From Tenodera sinensis (lineage: Eukaryota; Arthropoda; Insecta; Mantodea; Mantidae): 64,000 nt of DNA. Numbering within the stretch: position 1 is the first letter of the stretch; every line of letters starts with the position of its first letter. A program made the translations under genes and the position numbers. Location: positions 47,658,839-47,722,838 of the forward strand of contig CM060974.1 in the NCBI GenBank assembly GCA_030765045.1. The letters are read 5' to 3'. A model generated the notes under the pieces. That model ran no database searches. It was not told where the DNA came from and saw nothing but the letters and a program-made list of their open reading frames with translations. Below, piece by piece: positions 53,511 to 64,000 of this stretch.

Positions 53511-54630
53511 AATCTATTCTGGAGACAGTTCTTTCCCAGTATAATCTATATGTTGGACAATTATTTTTGCCCCCGCAAGTTTTGTTCCTTTTTGTGCAAG
53601 GAATGCAGATGGAAGGGTGATCCCTCTTTTCACAATCTTTGCGTAAATGTGTTTGTTCCCCGCAGTACCCACAACTTGAGCTCTTTGACTTACAAGCCTT
53701 GGTAGTGTGGCCCAAATCATAACACTTAAGGCAGCGAGCTACAGAAATATAATCCTTTACGGTACAGGATTGGAAGCCCAGAAATATCCTACCTTGTTCC
53801 TTCAATATGTTCCTAATTTGTGGGATAACCTCAGCGACATGATGAACATGTGCCCTTTCCCTGGGTCCTGTTTTAAATTTCAAATTGAAGCCTTTTTTAA
53901 ATTCCTCCTCACTGATCTTTCCATCAAAATTTTTAATAAAAATATTCTCCTTCAGATCCTCCTCTTTCATTCCTGAAGATACGTCATAAATAATCATTAG
54001 GGGGTTCCTTTTTCTGGGTGGCTCAATTACCAACTCCTTACCTTCTAAATTCTTAGATTTAATAAATTTATCCATATCTTCACTAGAATCGGTTTCCACA
54101 ATTACGTTCTTACCTGCTGTTCGTATTTGCCTTATTTTTATTTTTTCTTGGGAGGGTTTTAGATTATTTATCACAATTTTTTGAATCTCCTTTGGATCCT
54201 GGTTTGTCTTCGAAGAAATAAAAAGAGTATGTTTGGGAGCGGGAATTACTTTGGGTTGGATGACTTGGCTATTGCTTCCTGCATAGACCGGTACATGAGG
54301 TTTTTGTGCCATTTGAGCATAGGTAACTGTGTTAATTTTAGAACATAATTCTTTAGCTAATTTAGCTTCAGATTTTGCCTTTTCATATTCAATACGCAAT
54401 TTAATGTAAGCTTGATTAATCTTATCTAGATATCCAAAAAATTCCTTTTTAATATCTACCTTTGTTTTTTCTTTGCCAATGTAATTTTGCAGTTCAAGCA
54501 TTGCTAGATGAAATTCATCATTACCTGCATCTGCATTATCATTAGACCGCATTTCACAATCGCGCCTAAAACTTTTTTCAGGGGATCTGGCCAAAGTTTT
54601 GGACGGGGTGAACGGGTTATTCTCCGCCAT
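53503..54630 (-). CDS. R1-1 ORF1, Gag-like protein with zinc knuckles
   Basis: An intact 375-codon frame starting at ATG 54630 in the context of a MAENNPFTPSK N-terminus. Residues ~50-100 are helical and charged, compatible with a coiled coil. A middle domain of about 150 residues follows (HTLFISSKTNQDPKEIQKIV onward). Three Cys-His zinc knuckles close the protein: CLKCYDLGHTTKAC, CGYCGEQTHLRKDC and a CIPCTKRNKTC/CPTYR segment. This is the R1/TRAS style of Gag. It would bind LINE RNA and form the retrotransposition particle. The stop overlaps the next ORF by 8 nt. The homologous ORF1 of R1-2 at 59.4 kb has three nonsense codons, so this is the better preserved copy. Confidence 0.9.
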   Translation of the reverse strand: MAENNPFTPSKTLARSPEKSFRRDCEMRSNDNADAGNDEFHLAMLELQNYIGKEKTKVDIKKEFFGYLDKINQAYIKLRIEYEKAKSEAKLAKELCSKINTVTYAQMAQKPHVPVYAGSNSQVIQPKVIPAPKHTLFISSKTNQDPKEIQKIVINNLKPSQEKIKIRQIRTAGKNVIVETDSSEDMDKFIKSKNLEGKELVIEPPRKRNPLMIIYDVSSGMKEEDLKENIFIKNFDGKISEEEFKKGFNLKFKTGPRERAHVHHVAEVIPQIRNILKEQGRIFLGFQSCTVKDYISVARCLKCYDLGHTTKACKSKSSSCGYCGEQTHLRKDCEKRDHPSICIPCTKRNKTCGGKNNCPTYRLYWERTVSRIDYG

Positions 54631-55065
54631 CTTTTCAAGAGGGGAAAAACCCCCTCGGGTTTTTAAATTTAACCAATAACTTTTTACTTCTATTTCTAAA
54701 TAAATATATACTTAAACAACAGAACGACCCACCACGTGCATATGTTAACACGTCGCATATAAGGCGAAGCCAATGAACTCGCCTTGCCAACTATATGCTG
54801 CCTCTCTAATTACACAGCCAGACCTGCTGTTCAGCCGCACTGATTGCAAATAAATAATAGTTTTTGTACAATTTATAGTACTCACAGTTATCTTTTTTTT
54901 TTTTTTTTGCATTCACTAAACTTTACAGAACACTATTTAAACACTTATATTCTCACTAGGTGTGGGAATGACACCGGTAGAGGTAAGTGCAACGAGTTTA
55001 AAGCACTAAACTACGGAGCACTTAAACAACACGTCTGCCTTGCCCGGTAGCCTGAGCAAGGAAGG
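54631..55065 (-). other. 5' UTR of R1-1
   Basis: Defined by the TSD at 55066 and the ORF1 ATG. Minus-strand start CTTCCTTGCTCAGGCTACCG. No coding frame. It presumably holds an internal promoter, but none can be pointed to. Confidence 0.6.
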
Positions 55066-55342
55066 TCAAGTGTGCAACACAAAGATTTTGTAGAAAATTC
55101 CTCCACCCTAAGCTACCCTTTACATGGAACACTTTTCAAACATTTTGATTTTCTCGAAAGTGGCTCTAACACTTTTAATTAAAATACTGTGTTTAAGGTA
55201 ATTCATGGCAAGTTAAATGTATATTTAGAAGTTTCTGGCTTTAGCTCATGTAGCACTATTTACCCTTCATGTCCTTTGCATAACTGGTAAACAGCAAGAG
55301 ATAGATATAAACAATACAAAAATGTAGATCTCGTTAAAACAC

Positions 55343-55764
55343 ACAGTTTATAAAACTACAAAATGATTATCCGGGATTGTGGGCCGTGGTCTAGTGGAAA
55401 TTCCCCTTCCAGACATTTTGTTCGAAGCTGCATCGAGCATTCTCAGTGGTGTGACCGTAGTACTCTGCTAGTCCTGGCAACGACTGATACGGAGCCTTTT
55501 GGTTTCACAAGTGTTATACGCTTAGCTGTGTGGGTGTATGATGGTTGGTCCGGTCTTTGCTTTTTGGTTTGGCTGTTGCGTGGGATGGGTTAAAGTGGGG
55601 GCTGCTTCCATGTTGTCGATGGGCTGATATTTACTGTGGCTGAATCTGTTGAGGATGTGTGATGTTGAATTTCCACTAGACCAAGGCCCACAAGGTTGGA
55701 TAATAATTTTGTATTTTATGACACCCACTGTGAAAGCTTACGCAACTTTTATCATACAGTTTAT
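55343..55764 (-). mobile_element. fold-back insertion H5 with 9-bp TSD
   Basis: ACAGTTTAT at 55343-55351 is repeated at 55756-55764, and R supplies the empty site. The 404-bp insert has, on the minus strand, the CTTTCACAG-type head (55726-55740) also seen in H1 and H2. A 38-bp inverted repeat (55366-55403 and 55667-55704, 33 of 38 paired) contains GGGCCGTGGTCTAGTGGAAA. The ~260-bp interior has no convincing gene. GGTCTAGTGG resembles the A box of tRNA-Glu/Asp. Confidence 0.8.
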
Positions 55765-56148
55765 GTCCAAATGATGTTTTTTTTATTTTTGTGTGTGGAG
55801 TGAACCACTTCAGAGACATTACTTTTTTTTTTTTCAAGTGGAGGAAAAGTCCATTTACGGAGCCCCATGCGCTGGGATGGCACAGAGGGGGACTGTGGGC
55901 CTCACCCGGAGGTACTACCCACTAAAAAACCTCCACCGGATAGAATTCAGGGAGGAAAGGTAAGCAGTACCGCTATTGCACCTGCGGATTCAAGGAGCGG
56001 GTTTGTTGGCTGGCCGCATGGGCCGAAGCCAGGTGAGATAGTGCCAGGACGTACACATGGCCGAGGCCCTGAGTACGCCCTTGGGAAGTCAGGTGTGATA
56101 GTAAGGGAGAATTAGGTGAAGGAAATTAAAGGAATTGTGTGGTGATTT

Positions 56149-57284
56149 TCAATGCCGCCGACGCCCACGAGTGGGTTGCGTCGGAGGTGCTGTAGTGGCC
56201 CCGTAGGGCGCGGCGACTGTTGGGTATCGCTCCTCCAGCATCGTCTGTAGAGCTGTCACCTCTTCCTTGACGAGCCTTCGGAGCGATAGGAGTACCTCGT
56301 TCAGTTTTGACTCCAGGGTCCTCTGGTATCCCGACGCCTCGAGCTTGGTAGGCATAAGAGCCTCCGTGCGCGAGTTGTAGTAATCCACGGTGTCCCTGAA
56401 GTCTTTGAAGATTTCTTCTGCGTTGTTGAATTTTGGGTGAAGGTTGGTTATCTCTGCCTGGAGGTCCTCCAGCTTCTGGAGGATTACCGTAGCAGATGTT
56501 GTGGAGATCTCAATCTGCGTGGCGTCGGCTGCCATGCTCTGGTCACCACTGTCTTGCGGCAGGGAGGCCCGGCGCTGACCGCGGCTTTCAGCTGAGACGG
56601 TGTTGGCGTTTTTCTCATCGGGTAGCAAGCTTGCCCGGTGAAGTGATCCTGCCCCCAGCAGGAAGCGCAGAAGCGGCGACGTCTGGAGAGGTCGTGCTGG
56701 GTGCAGGAAGCAGTGGTGTTAGGTGCCCCACAGTAGTGGCACCGTGGAGCTGCGGCACATCCCGCTTCGGTGTGCCCGTACAGGCAGCAGCGACGGCAGG
56801 GTGGAGTGAATTCGGCCCGGCTCGGTTCGATCCGTAAGGACTCCCCGAGATGTTCCTGTCTGGTGTCGAGTGCTGCGTCGTAATGCGCTTTTTTGGTGAA
56901 GAAGAGGCGCACTAGTGGAGTGGGGCCTCTCTTAGACTGTATGCGTGTGACCCTCGAAATTGAGGGCCACAGTTTCGCAGCTTAGCCTTTGAGAAGCTGC
57001 GTCGGCAGGTGATGTGGGACGCCCACTAACACGGCACTGAACGTGCCGCGGTGCAGTGTGTGCGGTCCCGGCGATGAGTCAGTAGCGGCGGAGGCCGCCG
57101 GTGTTTCGTCCGGTGCCGCCTGACTGGACTGGCCAGCCGAAGCGGTGTGGCGAGGTTCGTCAACTGCGGCTGCAGCCGGCGAGACCGGCGTAGTTCTGTT
57201 CTTCCGTTGGCGTTTTCCCATTTTCGGCAGGAGATGTTGCCAGCTCGAAGTCTCGAGGCGAAGTGGTGCCATATTGCTTGCCAT
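56149..57284 (-). pseudogene. Gag-like ORF1 protein with zinc knuckles, two lesions
   Basis: The frame starts at ATG 57284 (MASNMAPLRLE) with a Pro/Ala/Thr-rich low-complexity part. A stop at 56982-56984 interrupts it and the same frame then continues to 56484. That part carries clustered zinc knuckles: CRRCCLYGHTEAGC, CHYCGAPNTTASC and CASCWGQDHFTGQAC. A frameshift near 56620 moves the reading to 56628-56149. There a predicted coiled coil (LQKLEDLQAEITNLH through LNEVLLSLRRLVKEEV) precedes a Thr/Pro-rich basic end (PTRGRRRH). Knuckles then coiled coil is the reverse of the R1-1 order. The GC content is far above that of the surroundings. ORF2 is absent. Confidence 0.75.
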
Positions 57285-57554
57285 ATTGCTTTACTTATAA
57301 GGTAAAGTAAACCCCAGTGCAACAGCCCATGAAGGGCCAAGGCTTGCCACCCAGCTACAGCATCCCCCACCTCTGCTCACTAAAGGTGTCATTGGAGGGA
57401 TGCAGTACTGGAGGATGGTACGTGGTCAGCATACCGAGTCCTCCTGGCCAGTTATGCAGCCTTCTCGACCTGGGAGCTACTTCTCCGTTAAGTAGCTCCT
57501 GGGACTTAATGAGGCTGAGTGTCTCTCGTGCCAAACCTCCCAGCAGGGGAGAAA

Positions 57555-57627
57555 TCCTCATGTTGCTAATGGGGATCGAACACGGGTCCTCCATGTCAGA
57601 GGCAATTGCGCTACCAACTGCACTGGA
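57555..57627 (-). repeat. tRNA-like 5' head (Pol III promoter type)
   Basis: Minus strand: A box TGCAGTTGGTAGCGCAA followed by B box CGTGTTCGATCCCC with about 30 bases between them. It forms the 5' end of the gag-only retroposon. Confidence 0.7.
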
Positions 57628-57905
57628 GAGGCATTCTTTGCAATACTTTTACTGTTCTCAAATGGAAGATCGTTCACTTTTTTTGTATCTTAGCCATGCA
57701 AAGAGAACAAAATTTGAAAGTTTTAAAAGATTTAACTATTGCTCAAAGCCTACTGTATTCCCATATTCCCCTTGCACGTACAAGGAAATAAGCAATAAGA
57801 TCATTTCTGAAAACGTTCACTTCAACACGAAGAAGATACAGGAATAAGAGTTTGTAGGAATGGTTTGTACAAGAATAGAGAAAGTCATGTGAGTGCAACA
57901 CATCA

Positions 57906-58290
57906 GACTTTTACTATCTCTACTATGTAGGGGAAGTATTGTATTCCACCCAAAAATTTGATGTCGAGATTTCACCGGATGTGTGTTTTGAGGCCATCTG
58001 AATCAAAAAAAAGCATTTTTGGAAAAAGGTCTGTATATGGGTGGGTGTGTTTTGTGTGTATGTGTGTTGTCTGACTGTACAGCATAATTCAAAAGCGAAA
58101 AGTCGCTTAAAAACCAAAGTTGTTATTTAAGCTTAATATCATTCAAGGATGCAATACAAAGGTTTTGAAAAATTTTTCTCCATCCTAAACTACGCTTTAA
58201 TTGGAAAATTTTTCGAAAATGGCTCTAACACTTTTGATTAAAATGCCATATTTTAAGATATTTTTATGGCAAGTCAAATGTATATAGCCC
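57906..58290 (-). repeat. repeat R, copy h, 3' half
   Basis: Minus-oriented from TTTTACTATCTCTACTATGT to about AATGTATATAGCCCATG. It is truncated where the GT-rich tract begins. Confidence 0.8.
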
Positions 58291-58431
58291 ATGTCTGTTT
58301 GTGTGTTCTGTCTGTCTTTGTGTGCATCTGTTTGTCTGTGTTTTTGTCTGTGTGTGCATGTGTCTGCTGTATGTGTTTCTGCATGTGTGTGTTTCTGTGT
58401 GGCTGTACCTGTGTATATCTGTAAATGAGTC

Positions 58432-58463
<32 letters not shown>

Positions 58464-58570
58464 TCTGTGGCTGTGTGTGTCTGCGTGTGTATCTGTGACT
58501 ACATCTTTGTATGCTTGTGTGTTTGTGTGTCTGTGGCTGTGCCTCTGTGTTTATCTGTCTCTATGTGTCT
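58291..58570 (+). repeat. GT-rich imperfect microsatellite
   Basis: GTCTGT, GTGTCTGT and pure GT units alternate, grown from the GTGTCTGTG-like segment of R. The open frame at 58301-58498 (Cys-Val runs) is not a gene. Confidence 0.85.
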
Positions 58571-59395
58571 AGAGTAGGCCTAGTATAATGTGTTATAGCT
58601 AAGCTTTACATCGGTGTGCTAAAAGTCATATATAATTATCAATTAATGCTTAAATATGCATATATTATTTTGTGATTGTGATCTAAATTCATCTAAGTGC
58701 CTGTGGAAATATTAGGAGCTCTAGACTTGAAGGATTATACAAGAACAACAAAAATTTTAGTTTGTGTTCGTGCAACAGTGAGTGTTTCAACACAAAAGTA
58801 ATTTTTCGTTAAATATTCACACATAAAGCGTGTTATATGAATTCTGATTATTGATTCTGATACTACTAAGTAAACTGCATCGAACAATATCAATATCTGC
58901 TATACCCGAATGATTTTGTGTGCACAATTTGCATTCTTCTGTGAAATACTATGAAAGCCATACATCTGCGCTAAGTTTGGTTAACTTCGTTTGTTTCACT
59001 ATTATTCTAAATGTGAAGTGTTGTATGGCCTTATATCATAATATTTTAAATGTTTTAGATAAATTACACCAGTGTATGCTAATATATTATATACCTGTAT
59101 GATTTTCAACGTAATTTATCACATTTTACCTGAAATATGGTAACGGCCATATAAACAAACACAAGATATCAGTGTGTTAAGTTAAAGACAACGAACAGTT
59201 TTTCTTTTGATAATTCACTGCCGTATAACTTGAAAATGCATCCGTATCTATTAAGTACAGTGCAATATTTATAAATTTAACTGAAAGTGCGGTTTTTATT
59301 GGAAAAGACATTATTTTCCAAATAATTCCAATAAATTAATATCATACCATTTTTATCCATACCATTATTATCATTTTTTTTACGTCATCAATAAA
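58571..59395 (+). other. AT-rich stretch, probably includes the 5' UTR of R1-2
   Basis: No coding frame. The border of the LINE cannot be set because its 3' end, and thus its TSD, lies outside the window. Confidence 0.4.
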
Positions 59396-60916
59396 ATGAA
59401 TAGAAGATCACATAAATTATCAAAAGATTTTAATAAAATGAGCGTTTTCACGTCCAAAGCAAAGTCTTCTGAAATTAACCAAATTATGAAAATGACAAAA
59501 TCTACCGACATTGCAAGCTTAAATACAAAAATATCTGGGCTTGATGGCATTTCCAAAGCTGAACTAAAGATGTCTAAGTTTGTTGACACTCATCCATCTA
59601 GTTCTAAAATGACAAAATTAACTGACATTACAAGTACCATAATGGAAAGAACTACAAACGATGATGACTTAACATCGAAAATGGATGCACTTAAACAAAT
59701 TGAAGACAATGCATCTACAATAAGAGATGACTTACAATCCACAACTATTGAACTTAATGTACAAAAGAAAGACAACGAAATAGAGGACATAACAAATACT
59801 TACATACCCATAATAGAAGATAAAGAAGCATTTCCAACACTTTCAACTACGACAACACCTACAAAAGTCAATCCCGCCTTAGAAAATAATGAATTTGAAA
59901 GTAATTTCACGGAAGCAATGTCACGAATAAACTATTTATTAGGAAATTAAAAAATAAATACCAAAAAGAAAGAGAAAATTTATATATCGTTAGGAAAACT
60001 AAACCTCTACTATGAAAACATAGTTCGCAAAATCACTAAATTAAGAACTGAAGTAGAGGTTTAGAAAGAAATAAAATCAACTCAAAAAACACAAGAATTA
60101 CCGACTTTTGTCTCAATGGTGAAACTACCCTCAACTAATAAAACGGATGCACATATACGTAACACTGTGATAAAAAAGAATATATTATTCATTAAATCAG
60201 AAAATCAAAATGTCAAAAAAATACAAGAAATAGTTACTAGTAAATTGAATCCAGCAAAAGATAAAATCAAAATTAGAAATATTCGGAGTAATAACAAAAT
60301 GGTTATAATTGAAGCAGACACAGAAGAAGATATTAAGAAAATTATAGATCATCCGCAACTACAAGAACAAAACTTGACAATGGAATTGCCAAAAAGAAGA
60401 CATCCATTGATGATTATTTATAATGTATTATCTGGACAAAGCAATGAAGACTTAATTATAAACATATATAAACAAAATTTTGAACATCTTATGACAGAAG
60501 AAGAATTTCATAATAATTTTAAACTTTGATTCAAAACAGGTCCTCGCGAACGAACAACAGTTCATCATGTTGCTGAAGTTTCTGCACAACTCCGAAAAGA
60601 AATGATTAAAACAGGTAGATTTTTTGCGGGATTTCAATCCCTAACAATTAAAGATTATCTCTCTATTGCAAGATATTTTAAATGTCATGACTTGGGACAT
60701 ACCGCAAAATGGTGTACCAGAGTGGAAGAAGGAGAACATGCAAACTGTAGACATTGTGGTGAAAATAGTCATGATATTGAAAACTGCAGTAAGAGAGCTC
60801 AACCGGCGATATGTATCCCTTGCTCTAGAAGAGAAATAATCTGTAAAAACCAAAAAGACTGTCCGACTTATCGATTATTAATGGATAGACTCATCTCTCG
60901 AACCGATTATGAGTAA
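59396..60916 (+). pseudogene. R1-2 ORF1, Gag-like protein with three nonsense codons
   Basis: One frame runs from ATG 59396 to TAA 60914-60916 and is broken only by TAA 59948, TAG 60062 and TGA 60527, with no frameshift. It has a Lys/Ser/Thr-rich N-terminus, then a domain matching R1-1 ORF1 (IKKNILFIKSENQNVKKIQE; RRHPLMIIYNVLSG; TGPRER, HHVAEV). Zinc knuckles follow: CHDLGHTAKWC, CRHCGENSHDIENC and CIPCSRREIIC. The stop overlaps the ORF2 start by 8 nt (ATGAGTAA). Confidence 0.9.
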
Positions 60917-63900
60917 CAAAAATTGGCCAGTTAAAAGAAAAGAACATCAGAGAAAATTAAATAAATATATAAGAATAGGGCAAATCAACACCCAAAATTC
61001 AAAATTAGTAATGGGTGAATTAAGAAAACTAGTTGAAGCAATGAATATAGATGTGCTATGTTTACAAGAACCATACACTATTCATAATAAAATTCCTTAT
61101 TTCCCAAAATCAACAAGGATAATTTGTGACGGTGCCAGCCCTAAGGCAGCAATAGCCATCATCAACAAAGACCTTCAAGTTGTTAAAATAGCTCAAGCTT
61201 GTGACACTCATTCAAATTGTGTTGAAATCACTGGTAAAAATGGCAATTTTGTTATTGCTAATTATTATTTTCAATACAGCGATGAAATAGAACCATATTT
61301 GGATAAAATTAGAGATGTTAATAATCTTCATGTACAAAGTCCATTAATAATCACTGCAGATGCCAATGCCAAATCACCTTGGTGGGAAGAAAAAAGAGAT
61401 TCAAGAGGTGAAAAAATGGAAGAATTAATTGCGGAACTTCACCTTCATGTTCAAAATAAACCAAATAATCCTCCAACTTTTGAAAACCGAGCGGGAGCAA
61501 AGGCGAACATTGACATTACTATTACCAATAGTAAAGCCTCTAAATTCATTCAAGAATGGAAAGTAGGACAAGGATTAACCTCTAGTGACCATAACTTCAT
61601 ATATATGAATATAAATCTTGGATCTACGGTAAAGGAAACATGGCAACCTTTTAAACTTAATTTTGATTTAAGTAAGGTAAACTGGAAGAAACTCAATGAA
61701 GAAATTAAACTTCCATCATCAACAATCTTTGGTGATAACATTGACAAAAAAGCCATGGAACTTACTAAAGCAATCACTAAAGCAATGATAATCGCTATTC
61801 CTAAAAAGACAAAGCATAAAGCTCATTTTCCTCTATGGAATGAACAATTACAAAAACTTAGAAGCAAAATGAGGAAACATAGAAGATCTTATCAACATGC
61901 TGTAGTACAACATGAAAGAGAAAGATATCTAATAATGTATCAGGAATCTAAACAACTTTTTAAATCTAAACTAGAAGAATGTAGAAGAAAGTCTTGGGAC
62001 CTCTTTGTAGATACACAATTATCCTTAAACATCTGGGAATCCCGTTTAAACTTGTTACTAATAAAATAAGAACACCTGAAACTATATCAACTTTAAGGAA
62101 AGAAAATGGATCTTTAACTAAAAATTGGACGGATACTACATACACTCTACTTAGAGCTCTTCTACCACCTGATATTAAAGAGAATGAAACTGAACATCAA
62201 ACTCAAATGCGCATGGATTTTGAAAATGTGTTACCAAACTCAGGAATAGTGATCCCGTTTACTGTAGAAGAAGTAAGGGATTGCATTTATAAATTGAAAG
62301 AACGTAAATCCCCAGGACCAGATGGTATTCCAGTAGAAGTTATACATCATCTACAGCCAAAAATTGCTCCATTATTAAGAGACTTATTTAATGAATGCCT
62401 TATACAACAACGAGTACCCTACTGTTGGAAACAATCAAAAGTAGTCATAATAGGGAAAGGCAACAATAAGGATCCATGCCAACCAAAATCTTATCGACCG
62501 ATATGCCTCTTAAATGTCTTAGGGAAGTTGCAAGAAAAATTACTTAATAAACGATTGCAAGAACATCGCAATATGTTTGGAGCAACTAATAGACAATATG
62601 GTTTTAGAGCTGGAAAGTCGACGGAAGATGCCATAATCAAAGCACTTGAAAATAAAAATTCTTCTCATAAATGTCACTGCTATATTTTTTGACGGCGCCT
62701 TTGACAATCTCTGGTGGCCAAGCCTTTTTAAGAGATTAAAAGATATCAACATCCCAAAATGTCTATATGGCACACTCAAGGACTACTGTACGAACAGATC
62801 AGCGTATATAGACAGAATTACCCATAGGATATCAAGAGATTTATCCAAAGGCTGCCCTCAAGGATCTATACTTGGTCCTATCTTTTGGGATATAGGAATA
62901 GAACCTCTTATTAACCAATTGGAAGAAGATGATGAAATAAAAGATGTCATCGCATATGCGGACGATTTAATGGTCATTGTTGAAGCTGACAATAGAGCAG
63001 AGCTTGAGCGCAAAGGAAACTTTGTTGCCATGAAAATACAGGAATGGTGTAAGCTAAACAAACTAAAAATAGCTTCAAATAAATCTATGTATATGCTAAT
63101 CAAAGGAAAATTAAAACGAAACCCAATTATAAAAATAAATGGCATTAATATACAGAGATCACATGTTACAAAATATTTAGGTTTCCATATAGATGAAAAA
63201 AATAATTTCAAACATCATGTGGAAACTGTACGTACTACAGCCGAAAAAATAATGATGCAAATCAGCAACATCGGACAAAATAGATTTCATCTACCACTTC
63301 TTCACATTAGAGCATATAATAACGCTATAATGTCCGCCATCATGAGCTACGCAGCAGGTGTATGGGCACACTGTGCCAAAAATGAGAATATAAAACGTTT
63401 GTTAAGAAGAACACAAAGAAAAATACTACTAAGATTCACAGGTGCAACCAATACCACCCCAACTATGGCGTTATTAGTAATTACGGCAATATGGCCAATA
63501 GATTTACAAATTCGTAAAAAGGGAGCCATATACTGGTTGAGAAAAGAAAAATCTGAAAAAGTAAAGGATATAATAGGAATAAATTGTCAAACCAAAGTAG
63601 ACATAAAAAGAGCTCTTTTAAGAGATTGGCAAAACGAATGGGATAACATCAAAGAAGGGAGAAGAGTCTACAATATATTCCCTAAAATAAATAAAAGATT
63701 AAAAATGAAACATCTGAATCCAACAGAAGGACTAATTCATTTCTTAACGGGACATGGCCCATACAACACCTACTTTTACAAAATAAATAAATCTCCTACG
63801 AACATGTGTGAGACCTGTGAAACTATAGATACGCCGGAACACAATATATTGGAGTGTGTAAAATTTTCAGAATTAGTAGAAAACGAACGACTAGCAATAC

Positions 63901-64000
63901 AAGGCTATACTTTGCAAGAAATACTATTAAATAAAAACTTATTGAAGAGCCTACAAATTCTAACTAATAAAATATCGAAACAAGCGATCACGGAATACAG
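60909..64000 (+). pseudogene. R1-2 ORF2: endonuclease and reverse transcriptase, partial at window end
   Basis: It starts at ATG 60909. The endonuclease is complete: IGQINTQNSKL, LCLQEPYT, TADANAKSPWW and SSDHNFIY. A frameshift near 62030 moves the reading by one base (61994-62692, with RKSPGPDGIPVEV, YRPICLLNV and QYGFRAGKSTEDAI). A second, compensating shift near 62670 returns it to the original frame, which is open to the window end. That part has FFDGAFDNLWW, KGCPQGSILGPIFWDI and VIAYADDLMV with its catalytic aspartates. It continues with YAAGVWAH, TPTMALLV, WPIDLQ, HFLTGHGPYNTY and the start of the Cys-His motif CETCETIDTPEHNILEC. Only two indels separate it from an intact polyprotein. 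Confidence 0.9.

Larger units (their letters stand above)
47378..55079 (-). mobile_element. complete R1-like LINE with 14-bp TSD (R1-1)
   Basis: TCAAGTGTGCAACA at 47378-47391 is repeated exactly at 55066-55079, and the flanks on both sides belong to one minus-oriented R copy. The 7.67-kb unit contains, in minus order, a 5' UTR, ORF1, an extra ORF, ORF2 and a 1.35-kb 3' UTR. It carries two later insertions, a SINE (50519-50765) and hairpin H4 (48457-48619). Absence of RNase H, the Gag zinc knuckles and the C-terminal Cys-His motif suggest the R1 clade. Confidence 0.9.
55812..57635 (-). mobile_element. gag-only retroposon with a tRNA-like head and poly(A) tail
   Basis: On the minus strand the unit reads: tRNA-like head (57627 to ~57555), ~250-bp spacer, Gag-like ORF (57284-56149), 3' UTR and an A run (55834-55823). 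AGAGACATT on the left and AGAGGCATT on the right may be the TSD, with one mismatch. No endonuclease or RT follows the Gag frame, so it depends on another LINE. R sequence lies on both sides. Confidence 0.65.
55066..57905 (-). repeat. repeat R, copy g, hosting three insertions
   Basis: Minus-oriented R pieces at 47293-47391, 55066-55351, 55756-55820 and 57628-57905 join in register when compared with copies a to e. They are interrupted by R1-1, by fold-back element H5 and by a gag-only retroposon. Confidence 0.8.

Noticed and set aside
58301..58498. Cys/Val-rich frame resembling a small cysteine-rich protein
   Set aside because: GT-rich microsatellite; the same happens at 38654-38857 and 47223-47411.

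Overview
The window is nuclear DNA from an arthropod, most probably an insect. The sequence is AT-rich and packed with eukaryotic transposons: mariner, hAT, Ty3/gypsy, R1-like, Jockey-like and RNase H-bearing LINEs, tRNA-headed SINEs, a piggyBac-like MITE and many microsatellites. There is no operon structure. The element mix would suit a polyneopteran such as a cockroach, termite or stick insect, but this is inference only. I found no intact tRNA, rRNA or snRNA gene and no CRISPR array. The only candidate host gene is a C2H2 zinc-finger exon at about 23.2-23.9 kb.

Layout. 0-5 kb: decayed transposon-related coding fragments and two fold-back insertions. 5.3-13 kb: a SINE, a mariner broken by a single stop, the first copy of an abundant ~0.8-kb repeat (called R here), a hAT remnant and an internally deleted mariner. 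14-29 kb: a rearranged gypsy copy, a decayed RNase H LINE, the zinc-finger exon, a second gypsy copy on the minus strand and a third mariner. 29-36 kb: 3' fragments of an R1-like and a Jockey-like LINE joined head to head, with a nearly full-length second Jockey-like LINE inserted and flanked by a target-site duplication (TSD). 36-44 kb: a diverged minisatellite, a long pure (AACACT)n array framed by (AAT)n, a 5'-truncated RNase H LINE and R copies. 44-58 kb: R copies that host nested insertions. 59.4-64 kb: a second R1-like LINE on the plus strand that runs off the end.

How the pieces fit. R acts as the chassis of the right half. One R copy, read on the minus strand, was split by a complete 7.7-kb R1-like LINE (14-bp TSD), by a fold-back insertion (9-bp TSD) and by a gag-only retroposon with a tRNA-like head. 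Another R copy carries a TTAA-flanked MITE and a 58-bp retroposon. Intact R copies give the empty sites that date these insertions.

Three observations deserve most attention. (1) The R1-like LINE at 47.4-55.1 kb has an intact 459-codon ORF wedged between ORF1 and ORF2. Its relative at 59.4 kb lacks this ORF, with ORF1 and ORF2 directly overlapping there by 8 nt. (2) At least five insertions flanked by TSDs end in long, often perfect, hairpins. In one, the loop coincides with a tRNA T-arm, which suggests self-primed (snap-back) reverse transcription. (3) A 58-bp retroposon family occurs three times, each copy with its own TSD.
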